From contig PYST01000004.1 in the NCBI GenBank assembly GCA_003049485.1, positions 186,001 through 250,000 on the forward strand: a stretch of DNA of 64,000 nucleotides, in the 5' to 3' direction. The position numbers and the translations under genes were made by a program. The notes beneath the pieces are model-generated. The model had not been told where the DNA came from, did not search any database, and worked only from the letters and a program-made list of their open reading frames with translations. Positions 10,960-23,814 of the stretch are shown here, piece after piece (positions within the stretch are counted from its first letter, which is position 1; the number at the start of each line of letters is the position of its first letter). The stretch is from Ophioceras dolichostomum. Lineage: Eukaryota; Ascomycota; Sordariomycetes; Magnaporthales; Ophioceraceae.

Positions 10960-12755
10960 AAGCCTTCGTCTGATCGCTAGTTCGTCGGAGATGCGTCAAT
11001 CGCGCTAAAAATGGGGGGACTGACATCATCTCCCATCTCCCATCCGCCATCTCCCGATTCCCATCTCCCATTTTCTCGACTTGGACTTCCATGCCGGCCG
11101 CTGCGGGTCAATAAGGACTGACAAGCGAGAAGGCCCTCTGGAGAAAGTAAGGAGCGTGTCTGCACTCACTCGAGGGCCGGCGAGTTGCACTTTCGCTACG
11201 GATAGACGTTGTAGATCTGCGGATCGAGAGACGTCATGGCCTCTCCATGTCTCCTCGATCTAATTCTCGTGCTAGATGATTGAGTGGGCACTAACCCGAG
11301 CTCTCGACCCCAACCAGTGTGGTCAATTCGTCGTAGCTGCGGTATAGTAGCAGCAGAACCCCCACGCCCGCCCAGAGCTGAGAGGGAGGGAACGGCATTA
11401 ATAGAGAGGGGGATGAGGAGGGAAAAAAACGCAGATGTCTTCGTCTCCTTTGCTCCGAGGAGGATATCCACTGAGCGAGGCTGATCTATGACAGTCATCT
11501 CGATCTCATCTCGAGCCTCAGAACCATTAAGAACGAACAGGGTAGTATGTCAATGATTGAAGTCGCTTGTGAGACTTCCGAGGGGAAGACGACTCTCCTG
11601 TTGATAATGCCATCTGAGCCCGGACGCCTCGTCGTTGAGGATGTTAATGGCCTCCTTCTGCTTTGCAAAATGATGAATTGATCTTCAACAACGGAAGGTT
11701 CGATTTTGGAGCCACCAGAGTCTTAGAAAGCCATGAACCAAAACCGAAGCCACCGGGCAGGCCTCGGCCAGTCGGCTTTAGGCTCCGGGATCCAATGTTG
11801 GCCGTTTCGGTCATCAGGGGTGAGTCTCGGAGCCCCAGCTGGAACACCAATGTCACAACGCTGAACGGGGCCGAATGGGACCGCTTTTTTTTTCTCGAAT
11901 TCGCCGCTGAACACGGCCACTCAACCCCGCCTCTTGGCATCATGGTACCTGGGTACATTGTACGAAACGGACGCGACGGGCAGCAATAGTTGAGCGCGCC
12001 ACAGCACCAGGGTTATCAAATTGTTTTCTAACAAAGATCTCGTTTTTCCTAGGGACCTATTTGTTGAACGAAAGAGGGAAAACTTAACGTTACGAAGTAG
12101 CCGAAGCCGTCATGCGGTTTCTTGCTTTCCAGGTAATGTTTTTTGTTGGTGGAATCGGAGTGGAGTGGGGAATTTGGTTCAGCAAAATCCAGTCAATGCT
12201 CAATTTGGTTGGCGTGCATGTTTTCGGTTCTTCGGTGAAGCTAGCATCTGGTAATGCTGCCCGTCAATCACTTGATCATCCACTGGATCGTTAAAATTCA
12301 TAGTGGACGCTGAAAGGAAAAAGCTTGCCCAATTTTCTCCCTCGCTGAGCCAGCAGGAGCAACGCAAACCAACAGCACCAGATATTTCAACCACCCGAAA
12401 ATACGGGCAATCACCCGGTCCCAATCGACCCGAACCGCTTTCGTCCTGCCGAAATCGACAAGCAACAACTTCCGGCAGAACCCAGGGCTTCTTCCTAGGT
12501 TCGCTGGGTTCTCTCTTTCAAGAGACAACGGTTGATGCATACAATGCCTCACACGGCTGCGCTGTCATTCCCAACTCGCCGATGCATTCTTCCCCCACCG
12601 CGGACCCTCGACTCCAAATCTTAGGACCCTCCAATCCCTAGCACTGCTATCGACCGACTTCCAAGCTCTTAGATGTAGATCTTCGGCTTGGTGAACACCC
12701 CAAACCCCCACCTGCTGCTCCTCCTTGTGCAGCCGGTGCTTGACCGCGGTTCATC

Positions 12756-15700
12756 ATGAACCGATCTAGGAAGCGTGAGTCCAACCCTCCCTTGGTACCC
12801 GTCCGAGCCAAGCCAGGCTAAGCCATACCTCTCGCTGAGGTCTGTTTGTTGCACTTCCACGGCGTGACCTTCAGCGGGCCGAGCTGACAGCATCGACAGG
12901 CGAACTGCGCGTCCTGAACGACCGAGCATGGGCCGGTGAGAAAGGTGAGAGCTATTCTGTCCCCGGCAGCCCTTGGGCTGCACCCCAACGCATCCCTTCA
13001 CCCATTCGAGACCCAGTCGTGGTGGCGTTTGTAGTGTTTATATCTGACCCCGCCGGCAGACCTCATCGAGGTCAGCAACTCACTCGACTCGTCCATGCGC
13101 AAGAACACGTCCTTTATAAAGCGTCTCCGGTCCGCCATCTCCACCGCCAACCTGAACACGTTCGTACAAGAGATTCGAACCCTGAGCCTTCACAAATACC
13201 TCTCCGAGATCATCTCCGGCTGTGTCGAGGGGCTTTGCCGGCTCAAGACCCCCGGCGAGATTGAAGCGGGCGTGGAAATCGTCAGTGCCCTCCACCAGCG
13301 ATTCGGCCCCGAGGAGTTCACACTGCAGCTGGGATGGCTCCTCGGACGTGGCATGGCCACCCCCGACAAGAGCCATCTGAAAACTTTGGCTCCGGAGGTC
13401 CGGGAGAGGGAGGAACGGGACCGGTTGGTCCGCCAGCGTGCCCTCCTTCGTGTGGTTACCGAGCTCTGGCTTGTGGGAGTTCTCCGAACTTTGGACGACA
13501 CGGCTCGCCCAGAAGATGGCACTGCCAGCAAGGGGGTCGCCGGCAAAGCCCCGGACTCGAAACCCCGGGGAGGCGGATCAAATGCCAAGGGCGGTGGAGC
13601 GGAGCCGTTTCCACTCGAGGTCCTGAAAGACCTCCTCGGCCATGATCGCGAGCACATTCATCTACCTCTGCTCGTTACTTTCGTCAAGGCCTTCAGCTGG
13701 GATATAATGGGCATCAAGGCTGCCGGCGCTGATGGTCGGAAATCTGTCGAGGAGGACGGGGCAGTGAAGGGCTCCAATGGTGCCGATGCTGGTCTCGAAG
13801 ACGGCGATCGTCCGGGCCAGGATGCGGCAGATCTGGACGACGACGCGCCGATTGCCCCACCTGAGCTCCAGGAACGCTTTAGGAACATCCTGAAGCGATA
13901 TTTCGAAGATGTCAAGGGCCATCTCGAGCGCGATCAGAAGGCCATATTCAGCCAGTCGCGCCGGAACGCCGAGGCATACGTCAAGTCCGGTGAGGTTTTC
14001 GAGGACCGACAGGCGAGCTTCGACAAGCAGGTCAAGGCCCAGGAGCGCCTCGTGTCTAACGCCCAGGTTCTCGCTGATGTTATTGGCGCCGAGATGCCGG
14101 ACCTCAAGGACGCCGAGGACTCGATGGCGAGCGCCAATGGCTCTATTGGGATTGTCAAGGCCGGCGAATATCTCCGTGGCCAGGGAGAAGGCGCGGGAAT
14201 CTGGGAGGATGAGGAGGAGCGGCGCTTCTACGAGAACCTCGTAGATCTGAAGGGCAAGGTCCCCGCTATTCTCCTCGAGGAGGTTAAGAAGAAGAAGCCG
14301 GACGCAGACGAGCAAGTCGGCAAGCGCGTCGACGCTACGGAAGTCCCCGGATCTCCTAAGCCGGCCGAATTGGATGATCAGTCTATGGCGATTGCCAACA
14401 AGACTGTCGGCGCGCAGGTCGATACACTCCTTGTCCGCCTTCCAGATCTGACGACAAAGGAGATCATTGATCAGACCGCCATCGACTTCTGCTTTCTGAA
14501 CTCGAAGGCCTCCCGAAACCGTCTGATCAAGGGGCTGACCGAGGTTCCCAAGGGCCGCAGCGATCTGCTGCCGTGTTGGGCGAGGCTGGTGGCCACCCTG
14601 GGCCAGTACATGCCCGACATTCCCAAGAGTCTCGTTGACTATCTCGACGCCGAATTCCGCAGTCTGCAGAGGCGCAAGGACAAGGACTTCCTTGGACAGG
14701 TCCGGCTGAGCAACATCCGGTATCTGGCCGAACTCACCAAGTTCAATATCGTCCCCGAGCACGTCGTCTTTCACTGCTTGAAGGTTGGCCTCGAGGATTT
14801 CTCTAAGATGAACATCGAGATCATCTGCAACCTCCTTGAGAACTGCGGCCGCTATCTCCTCCGCAACCCCGAGACTTCCCCTCGCATGGCATCCTTCCTA
14901 GAGACTCTCCAGCGCAAGAAGTCTGTGCAGCACATCGGCCAGGCGGAACGCATGCTGATTGAGAACGCCGTCTACTACGTCAACCCGCCCCGGCGGCCAG
15001 CCATCCAGCAAAAGGAGAGGACCCCGATGGAGTTGTTCATCCGGAAGCTGGTCTACATTGACCTGTCGAAGCGCAACTACAGTAAGGTGCTGAAGCAGAT
15101 TCGCAGGCTTCACTGGGAGGAGAAAGAGGTGGTCTCCATCCTGACCAAGGTCTTCACTCGGCCGGACAGGGTCAAGTTTGGGAACATCTACCTCCTCGCC
15201 ATTCTCCTAGGTGCCATCTGCAAGTACCACGTCAGCTTCGCCGTGACCGTTATCGACACGCTCGTCGAGTCGATCTGCTTCGGCCTGGAGCTGAACGACT
15301 TCAAGTTCAACCAGCGCCGGATCGCCGAGGCTAAATATCTAGGAGAGCTGTACAACTATCGATTGTTCGACCACCCAGTCATCGTCGATACCATGTACCG
15401 CATCTTGGTCTTCGGCCACGGCGGGCCGCCTGTCCCAGGCCGCTTCAACCCTTTCGACCTCCCGGACGACTATTTCAGAATCCGCCTGATTGCCACCGTA
15501 CTCGAGACGTGCGGCATGTTCTTCAACAGGGGCGCCCAGGGGAAGAAGCTCGACTATTTCCTCTCTTTTTTCCAGGTAAGAAATCTCTCTACACAGTTTC
15601 CCACTGACACGCACACTGCCGGGCCTACCTACTGTCTTAGTTACCGACTTTACTAACCTCTCGTTTGGTTGGGTAGTATTACATCTACACGAAGGATCCA

Positions 15701-16883
15701 CTGCCAATGGACATTGAGTTCATCGTCCAGGACGTCTTTGCCCACACCAGGCCGCAGTGGAAGCTGGCGTCCAACCTAGAGGAAGCCTCCAAAGCCTTCC
15801 AACTTGCCGTCGCGCAGGACCAGAAGTCCGCAGGGCTCGACAAGACCGCGGATCAGGATGACGCGACGTCCGGGGTATCCTCTGATGACGGAGAGGGCGA
15901 CGACGCCGTGGAGCCCGAGGCTGACGAGGAGGAAGACGCGGACTCTGGTGATGACGACACCGAGGTATGCCCTAGCGAACCGCGACCACCATTGCTTCTG
16001 ATGACATTTACCAACCGTGTCCGTATTGGCCAGGACCCCGACCAACGTGGCTCGCCTCATGAGAGCGAGTCGGAAGACGAGGCCATCGTCGTCACCCGAG
16101 AGGAGGAAGATATCAATCCCGATGATGTGGCAGAGTTTGAGCGTGAGTTTGCAAAGGTGATGGCTGAAAGCTTAGAGTCGCGAAAATCCGATCGGAAACC
16201 TCTGTTCGACGTCCCGTTGCCGGTGCGGCCCAAGACTCGTGAGGCCTCGGACGCCGCGGCACCGAATGCCCCTGGAACGATGGCCTTCTCACTCCTCACG
16301 AAGAGAGGCAACCGCCAACAGGTCCGTCTCCATTCCTTTCCACCCCAGCCACCTCTCTGGCCCTCTGCGCTCCCAAAGCAGATGATGGATCTGTTGGGCT
16401 AATTTGGCGTTGAACGCATTGCCTACCTAGACTCGAACGATCGAGCTCCCATCGGACTCCCACTTCGCCATCGCCATGAAGAATCAGCAACAGGCTGAGC
16501 GGGAGGAGCAGCAGCGCATCAAGAACCTTACGCTGAACCTCGATCTCGGAGAGAACGAGACTGAAGATGGTGAACCAACCTCGGCGCCGCTTCTGATCCC
16601 GAACATGAATATTCACCAGCGAGCATCACCTCTAGGAAACCACGACGGCAAATCATCCTCCCACTACTACAACCGCTCCGACAGGCAGGGCAAGGACCGG
16701 CCTGTGCAGCGCAGCCGCAAGCTACAGCTCAGCGACGTTGACTGGTATGGCAGCACTCAATCTGGCCAGCATGAGAGGGGTGGAAACTCCATGGACGAAC
16801 AACCGCGGCCGCCGACGTCTAAGGGAGCATCCAGAGGCGGATTCGGCGACTTCCGTCGGGGCAATCGTCGACGCCGCTCTTGA
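12756..16883 (+). CDS. UPF2: UPF2/NMD2, nonsense-mediated mRNA decay factor
   Basis: Six exons give 1205 residues: 12756-12774, 12891-12944, 13060-15575, 15677-15964, 16034-16321 and 16431-16883. The first two are tiny and recreate the conserved start (ELRVLNDRAWAGEKDL, then SLDSSMRKNTSFIKRLR). Three MIF4G modules are expected. The second (about residues 510-660) and third (about 690-890) are clear, and the third contains the Upf3-contacting region in relatives. An acidic stretch follows, then FSLLTKRGN and the C-terminal Upf1-binding part (NQQQAEREEQQRIKNLTLN). Upf2 bridges Upf1 and Upf3 on mRNAs with premature stops. Exon 2 could also start 9 nt later at a second CAG (12900) without changing frame. 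The 69-nt intron 15965-16033 is stop-free and in frame; I treat it as an intron because its translation breaks the acidic region. Confidence 0.92.
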
Positions 16884-17373
16884 CTGGACGGGTGTGGCGG
16901 AGACTCGACTTAGTCGGGAGATGCTGGCATGGCGCCCCCCTGGTGGCAACAAGCGTTGTCCCTACTGTCCGCGCTTGACCTCGGCATCCGATCAGCCCAC
17001 TAAGCTGGGTCGAACCTTGAAGCCTCTGACCCCACGACTTTCGATTCTGGCGCGCCTTTTGCTTGACAGTCCACATGGAGGGAACACACCGATGGAATGC
17101 ACCACATATGCCGGCAACATCAACAAGAATGCGCTAACGGCGAGGATCGTGTGATCTCTTCTTTCGAAATGTCTAGGACTTGATGGGTTCCCGCCTGTGA
17201 TTCTGCGGAATCAGATATCGGCCTATTAACTTGGCAGACGCCCCCAACTAACCCCAACCCCTGACCGTGTACCCCCCCTGTCTGTCGCCTACGATGCCAT
17301 GGGGGAGAAGGCGCGATCATTCGAAGGGGTTGACCGTCGCTGAACCGCTGTCCCTCTCATCCCTCGAGGATGC

Positions 17374-17443
17374 CGATCGACCGACCGACCGACCGTCCTG
17401 TCGATCGTCCTGTCGACCGATCCCTGCCCGCCCGACCGACCGT
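17374..17443. repeat. CGAC tetranucleotide-rich tract
   Basis: CGACCGACCGACCGACCG begins the tract and further CGATCG/CGACCGA units continue to 17443. It is non-coding, in the UPF2-chitin synthase interval. Confidence 0.75.
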
Positions 17444-18241
17444 TCACCGATGCCCGGAGTGCGACGAGTAGGACGAATGGACGAGCATGAGAGGATCATT
17501 AATTCTAGTCGGATCGGAGCAGATCTTGATCTGTCGGTCGTTTCCGGCTGAGATGGAGGTGAGAGAAGGGAGGCGTGAACCCACCGGTACTCGCAAGGGG
17601 TGGGGCAAGAGAAGAGAAAAGGGCGAACGAAAGTGGCGACCTGAGGCCATGGATGGGTTACTAGAAGGTCTACGACCGTCGCTTGTCAGAGCGAGGCTTT
17701 TACTAGTTCGGGACGAAGGGATCTATCTGGTGATGGAGAAGGGGGTGCTGAGTTTAAGGAGAGAGACAGAAAATGAGCTAGCGTGGGACATTGTCTCCTG
17801 AAGAAAGGGCCTAGTTTCGTCCCCATCCGTACTCTTTTAGGTCGACTCTTGGTTGACTCAGGTTCGCCAGGGAGTAGAGATGTGAGGAGAGGACGACGGG
17901 AACGAAGAGGCTGCTGCCTCCCCTGCTTCTAGGTCACTCATGGTTTTGCTGATTGACTCTGTCTCTCTCACTCCCTACCCACCTACCTTTCAGGTACCTA
18001 CCTACTCCGGATTGGAAGACTGGATTGAGAGCATTCGTTTATTAGGGAACAGTCTTCATCGTTCTTTTGCTGAGATGCTTTTGAATTACCTTGTACCATC
18101 TACCAGTCTACTGGCAGATTAGGTATATAATCATTCGTTTTGCCTCTCTCTTCCCTCTTTCATCTCATCTTCCAGTTACTACGACGGCCGATGCCAAAGA
18201 GTGAATGATTCATGCTCACTAACAACGCAGAAGGAAGTGAG

Positions 18242-18251
18242 TACCTAGGTA
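18242..18251. repeat. TACCTAGGTA palindrome, copy 1
   Basis: A perfect 10-bp palindrome in intergenic DNA, one of three exact copies in the window. See the related finding. Confidence 0.8.
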
Positions 18252-19814
18252 GGCCAAGAGGCGACGCGAAAGAAATGTTCTTCTCCCTGCCGTTCTCACG
18301 TACACGAGAATGAACACGACGTATGGGGGTCTCTTTTTTTGTTTTTACACAAGGGAAGAGACGCGGTGAAACGCTCTATTCGGACCGGGCATCGGGGCTA
18401 ACGGGAAAGAAAGGAAAACTTGGGAAACACTGGGTAACGGTGCAAAATTCAGCCAGTACCTTCTACGTAGTAGCAAGCAGATTCCGCATGGTAGAGGTGA
18501 TGAGGAGGAGGACCGTGATCCTCACTGCTTCTCTTGGCATTCGGGTGATACGATGAGGCTTGACGCCGGCGGTGAGGCCGTGTGTGGTTATGTGTGATGT
18601 TGGGCTTGTCGATCCCTGAGCTGGGAGGTTGTACGAGCACACGGATGCTGGCTACGGTGGAAGCCGTCGAGCCGTCTTCTTTTTGGGTTTCGGGCCATTG
18701 AGCCCACGGACCGCTTTTTCTTCTTCCCTTCTTCCCTATTTTATTTTTTCCTCTTTCCTCCCTTGTAGCAGGGACAGAAGGGATCAGCTTTTAAGATGAT
18801 GGCGGCGGCAGTGCTTTTGGACAGGCGTGCCTTGACTTTCATCTTTGATTCGTCGTTCTCGTCGTTTTTCTTTTCTTTTCTCTTTTTTTCGTGCTCTGCA
18901 GACGCACGTACGATAGGATAGGTACGAGCCCATACTGATACGGAAGAAGCTAAGGTAAGGAAGGTACCGGTACGAGCCCATTCAGGTCGGTCGGTCGGTG
19001 ATGAGGTGCTCCAATGTGTCACGGCATAGACGCCTCTTGGTGACGCCTTGAGGATGGGTCGAGTCCGGTAGCTTTGAAAGTCTCCTGAACCTTGATGTCG
19101 TCGTGTTCATGGTTTCGGAACATTCAGCTGGGGTGGGAACGTGGCAGTGGGGCGGCCAGCGGCAGTCGGAGGGAGGCGATGTTACCCGATCCCCTGGAAA
19201 ATTCCCCTGGAAGTCCCCTGGAAGTTCCTGGAAGGAACACTTTGTGGAGTGCATCCGGGAGCCCCCTGCAGCAAATCCGGGGGTTGAGATGTGAAAAGAA
19301 ACCGCCTGTTTTTCTTCTCTTTTCCCTTTTCGTTTTCTTCTCGTTTTCTCCGCTCTTTCAGCTGGGGCGTATACGGTTCGTGATCGACCGATCAACCTGC
19401 ATACGGGTCCTTTGTACCAAGCTTTATTACCCTCGTCCTTCTTTCGCCGGCGTGACCGGCGCAGATTGCAGATTCAATGCGGCTGCCCGGCTCTCAGTAG
19501 CCATCTCCTCTCAAATCTTCCTCGTCCCATCATCCGCGACTAACTTAGTAGCGAGGCGGCCTGGCTTGCCTGCGCAGCGTCGTATTAGTCAACTGCGCTA
19601 GCCCGTTTCCAGGAGCAGTCACGAATTCATCCCATTGTCATCCCTTTCCGTTCGATCAATTCAGCTCTCCCACCGATTTTGTGACGAGCAGAAGACGTCT
19701 AGCCCGCCATTGTCATTGCTTACGGATATGCGTATATCCTATCTGCTTCGTGTATGCCTAGTATGCAGTTTCTATATGTCAAAAGAAGCGCGAGTTGCTT
19801 CGTTTCGCCTAAAG

Positions 19815-19824
19815 TACCTAGGTA
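19815..19824. repeat. TACCTAGGTA palindrome, copy 2
   Basis: An exact copy of the 10-bp palindrome, extended by GGTAGG direct repeats to about 19852. It lies in the chitin synthase upstream interval. Confidence 0.8.
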
Positions 19825-20908
19825 GGTAGGTTAGTAGGCAGGGTAGGTCTGGCAGTCAGTAACTGCCTCTCCTGTATAGAGCATCAGGAAGACATGAGAG
19901 AGACTCTCCTGAACCCCGCCAAGCCCATCCCTCGATGGCTAGTATTGCCACGATTTAGTGTGTCGACGGACCTATGGCGGACCACTGGCGGCACCCTCTC
20001 CCAGTCATGTCAAAGATGTTACGATGAGGCCAAGGAAGCACCCGGGTGGGCCCGGTGGCTGCTGCTTTGAGGGCTATACCTGCGGAGGATGGCTCAGGGT
20101 GGTAGACTGGGACGTGTACGAGAGGCTGGATAGTGTACGGGATATGGGGGTACCGAAGTCCGTGAAGTCGCGAATGCTGTCCACATCCTTCCATCGCGGA
20201 CAGGGCGAGCACTTCATAATCTTTGGCTCTCCCGTGCCAAACTACTCGGGTGTTCGCCGTTCCTATTGTTCCCTACTACCAAACAGCTACCTAAAGAGGT
20301 AGGAGCAGCTTTTAGCGGTTCTAAATCTTCTCGTCCTCGGGCTTCGCCTCGTTTCACTGCTGTCTTGCCGCAGTCCCTTCCTTTTTGTGCAAATTCCGTT
20401 CTCATCCCCGTCGCCAGATTCTCTGGGTATTTCCCTGTCTTCACCATATCATCCCATTCTTTGCCCCCCTTTTCCTTATCATATCTCTTTCACTTGCTTC
20501 ATCGCAATAAGAAGCAGAAGAAACGGGAAAAAACGGTATCCTTCATTGCGATCCGACCGCGTGCTCTGAGTCCGCCCCGCTGGTGTCACTCGACAAAACG
20601 AAGCCCCGGATCGGGCGTCAACCCACGTTTCCTCCCGTGTCGCGACCCTGGCTCCGCAGGCTGTTTTTAGAACCAAGGAAAACGACTTGTCAAGATCCTG
20701 CTGGCCCAGCCAGTCGCGGCTTGCTGGTGAGGCGAATGGGCAACCTCATCAGTGGCCCATATATGCAGGCATCCGCCCGGTGACCTGGCAATTCCATTTC
20801 TTCGTTCTCTGTCACCTTCAGCGAACCACGGCGACAGGCGATCTCGAGCAAAACTACTCTCTGACTCTCTCGTTGCTCCTCCGCGCTGTCGGATACGCCA
20901 CCGCGAAG

Positions 20909-23688
20909 ATGGCTGGGGACGCTCTTCTTCAAGAATGGCCCGTCCACGAGGTGAGGAGCGAACAAACCCGTCAATGAAAACAACAAGCAGATCGAAAGTA
21001 CTCACAGCAAATCTCTCGCTAGATCATTTATACCGCCATTGTCGGCCTGGTTATGCTGGCCGCCGCCTTGGAATGGTTCTTGTGGATCGCTGCCTTCGTC
21101 TACTGCCTGGTCAAGGTTTTTATCAAAGCAGAGCATTGGACCATCAGGGTCCTGGCCGTGGTAGTTGGCATTCTTTTCATTTGTTTTAGGTAAGTAGTAT
21201 TTCGATGTCTGGATGAAGTAATCCTGGGCTCTCCTGGGAAATCCATTTGGGGACGGCTCCGGGTGGGGACGGGACTGGTGGTGGGTGGGACGGAGGGAGA
21301 TCAGAGATGAACGGACCTAGGTGTGCTGTGCTAACTCGCGCTCTTCACGTGGTATCTCATTGTAGGGGTATATTCCTTCCCATCATGATTGTCACCTTAC
21401 CGCTTCCGGCCGTGGTCGTCAACGTCTGGCCCAAACAGATGGTGGCTGTACTGCAGTGGTTTGCTTTCTGGTCGTTCGCCGGGCTCCTGACCATCCCATG
21501 GCTGTTCTGCGTCTACCACTTCGTCACGCACCAACTGGGGCGAAAAAACCGCGTCAAGGAGGTGCTAGACGAGATCTCGGCGCCCAAGGTCGTCATCGTG
21601 ATGCCGGTGTACAAAGAGGATCCGGCGGTGCTCGTCACAGCCATCAACTCGGTAGTGGACTGCGACTACCCGCCGTCGTGCATCCATGTATTCCTCTCGT
21701 TCGACGGAGATCAGGAGGACGAGCTATACCTCAACACCATCGAGAACCTCGGCGTCCCGCTCACACTAGAATCCTACCCAAAGAGTATCGACGTCACCTA
21801 CAAGTCCGCCCGCATCACGGTCTCCAGGTTCCCGCACGGCGGCAAGCGGCACTGCCAGAAGTCGACGTTCAAGCTCATCGACAAGGTGTACAAGGAGTAT
21901 TTGAAGAAGAACGATAACCTCTTCATCCTCTTCATCGACTCCGACTGTATCCTGGATAAAGTGTGCCTGCAGAACTTTGTCTATGACATGGAGCTGAGTC
22001 CGGGCAACAAGCGGGAGATGCTGGCTATGACGGGCGTGATCACGTCGACGACCAAGAAGCACAGCCTCATCACGCTGCTGCAGGACATGGAGTACATCCA
22101 CGGCCAGCTGTTCGAGCGGACGGTCGAATCCGGCTGTGGCGCCGTGACATGTCTGCCCGGCGCTCTGACGATGCTGCGTTTCTCGGCCTTCCGGCGCATG
22201 GCCAAGTACTACTTCGCCGACAAGGCCGAGCAGTGCGAGGACCTTTTCGACTTCGCCAAGTGCCATCTGGGCGAGGACCGCTGGCTGACGCATCTCTTCA
22301 TGATCGGCGCCAAGAAGCGGTACCAGATCCAGATGTGCACGTCGGCTTTCTGCAAAACCGAAGCCGTGCAGACGTACCGCTCGCTAATCAAGCAGCGCCG
22401 CCGCTGGTTCCTGGGGTTCCTGACGAACGAGGTCTGCATGTTGACGGACTGGCGACTGTGGAAGCGCTACCCGCTGCTTGTTCTTGTCCGCTTCATGCAG
22501 AACACCATCCGAACCACCGCTCTGCTGTTCTTCGTCATGGTGCTGGCCATCCTAACCACCACCAAGCGCGTGTCGGACCTGCCCGTCGGCTTCATCGCCA
22601 TCTCGCTGGGGCTCAACTGGCTGATGATGATCTACTTCGGCGCCAAGCTGCGCCGCTTCAAGATCTGGCTATATCCCATGATGTTCATCCTCAACCCCTT
22701 CTTCAACTGGTACTACATGGTGTACGGGCTCTTCACCGCCGGCCAGCGGACCTGGGGCGGGCCGAGAGCCGACGCGGCCACCGCAGACGGCACCACCACG
22801 GCCCAGGAGGCCATCGAACAGGCTGAAGAGGCCGGCGACGACCTCAACGTCGTTCCCGAGACCTTCATCCCCGCGGCCGCCATGCAGCGCAAGATCAGTG
22901 GGAAGAAAACCGCGGCCAATGGAGGCCCGGTCGTGCAGCCTCCCGCCAAGCTGGAAGGCATGTTCTTCGCGCCGGAGCGTGGGCCCAACGGCTGGTACCA
23001 ACACGCCAACGACTCGCTCGCCACCGTCAACCAGGGGGTTCCGGGCCACATGGGCTTCCCGCTGCGGCGCCGCGAGTCTTTCGACAGCTTCATCTCGGCG
23101 CACACCGTGGCCAACTCTGTGTACTTCCCCCGCAGAGTCGAGAGCATCATGGGAGAGGAGGACCGGCGCAAGTACGAGATGGCCCAGGCCAGCCAGTTCA
23201 ACCAGTTCCTCGCCGGCCAGGGTCACCAGCAACAGCCGCACGGCCAGGTGTACGAGTACTCCGACACGGACCTGCGCAAGGCCGGCTTCACCGACGCGCC
23301 ACCCGAGTCCCCCATCACGCCCGTCACCCCAGGGCACCCGCCTCTCGGGCTGCACCAGTACCGCGCGGCCGGCAGCTCCGAGAGCCTGGCGTCGGTTGCA
23401 TCAGAGCGCCGGGGCCGCGCTCAGCACGAGCAACAACCGCCGGCATCATCGTCGTCCTCCCAACAGCAGCTGAGGCCGCCTGCCAACACGCGCCCCAACG
23501 CGGCCAGGGGGAGGAGTCCTCTTGGTCGGGCCAGCCTTGTGCGCACCACGACCCTCGACGACGTCGAGAACGAGATCCAGGGGTCGCACAGTGCGCAGCA
23601 GCCGTTTCCTCAATATTCGAACCCGTCGAACCCGCCGAGCCGCCACCCCAGCCGGCCGCCCAATTCGCGGAATAATAGCTATCGCTGA
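20909..23688 (+). CDS. Chitin synthase, class VI
   Basis: Exons 20909-20950, 21023-21189 and 21366-23688 give 843 residues. The 72- and 176-nt introns both lie in the N-terminal membrane region, and joining them restores continuous hydrophobic segments (IIYTAIVGLVMLAAALEWF, then GIFLPIMIVTLPLPAVVV). The family-2 glycosyltransferase domain follows, with a metal/UDP-binding DSD at about 261-263, GEDRWL with catalytic-type ED at 373-374, and the processivity motif QRRRW at 413-417. Membrane segments then close the catalytic core. The last 270 or so residues are hydrophilic and rich in Gln, Pro and Ser. The enzyme polymerises UDP-GlcNAc into chitin at the plasma membrane. The compact core and the absence of a myosin head or large N-terminal domain fit class VI (A. 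fumigatus CHSD-like). The class call is from memory of the family. Confidence 0.9.
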
Positions 23689-23795
23689 CAGAGGCGGACA
23701 TAGAGACCAACCGTTTCTGCTGCATGGTTCGATCTTGTACTTTTGTTTTCTTTTTCCTTCGTTGTATTTGGTGGATAGAATAGTCAGAGAATCAT

Positions 23796-23814
23796 AGAGA
23801 GAGAGAGAGAGAGA
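23796..23814. repeat. GA dinucleotide microsatellite
   Basis: An uninterrupted AG run of nine units, about 110 bp beyond the chitin synthase stop codon, probably in its 3' UTR. Confidence 0.85.

Larger units (their letters stand above)
9830..12755. other. Divergent intergenic region between nitrate reductase and UPF2
   Basis: This 2.9-kb region must hold both promoters. It contains a 21-bp tandem repeat, a NIT4-like palindrome, paired GATA motifs and a CATCTCCC-type repeat near 11026-11070. None of the short open frames has recognisable protein character. Confidence 0.6.
16884..20908. other. Long intergenic region upstream of chitin synthase
   Basis: This 4-kb region has no supported gene. 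It holds the UPF2 3' UTR, a CGAC-rich tetranucleotide tract, two TACCTAGGTA palindromes, an imperfect CCTGGAAG repeat at about 19190-19235, and T/C-rich blocks. Open frames up to 169 codons overlap one another on both strands and show no family features. Confidence 0.6.

Noticed and set aside
13334..13645. Alternate-frame reading inside UPF2 exon 3
   Set aside because: It is a shadow of the main frame, which matches UPF2 continuously through this interval.
6970..16883. A nitrate-assimilation cluster
   Set aside because: No nitrite reductase, nitrate transporter or regulator gene accompanies nitrate reductase; the neighbours are housekeeping genes.
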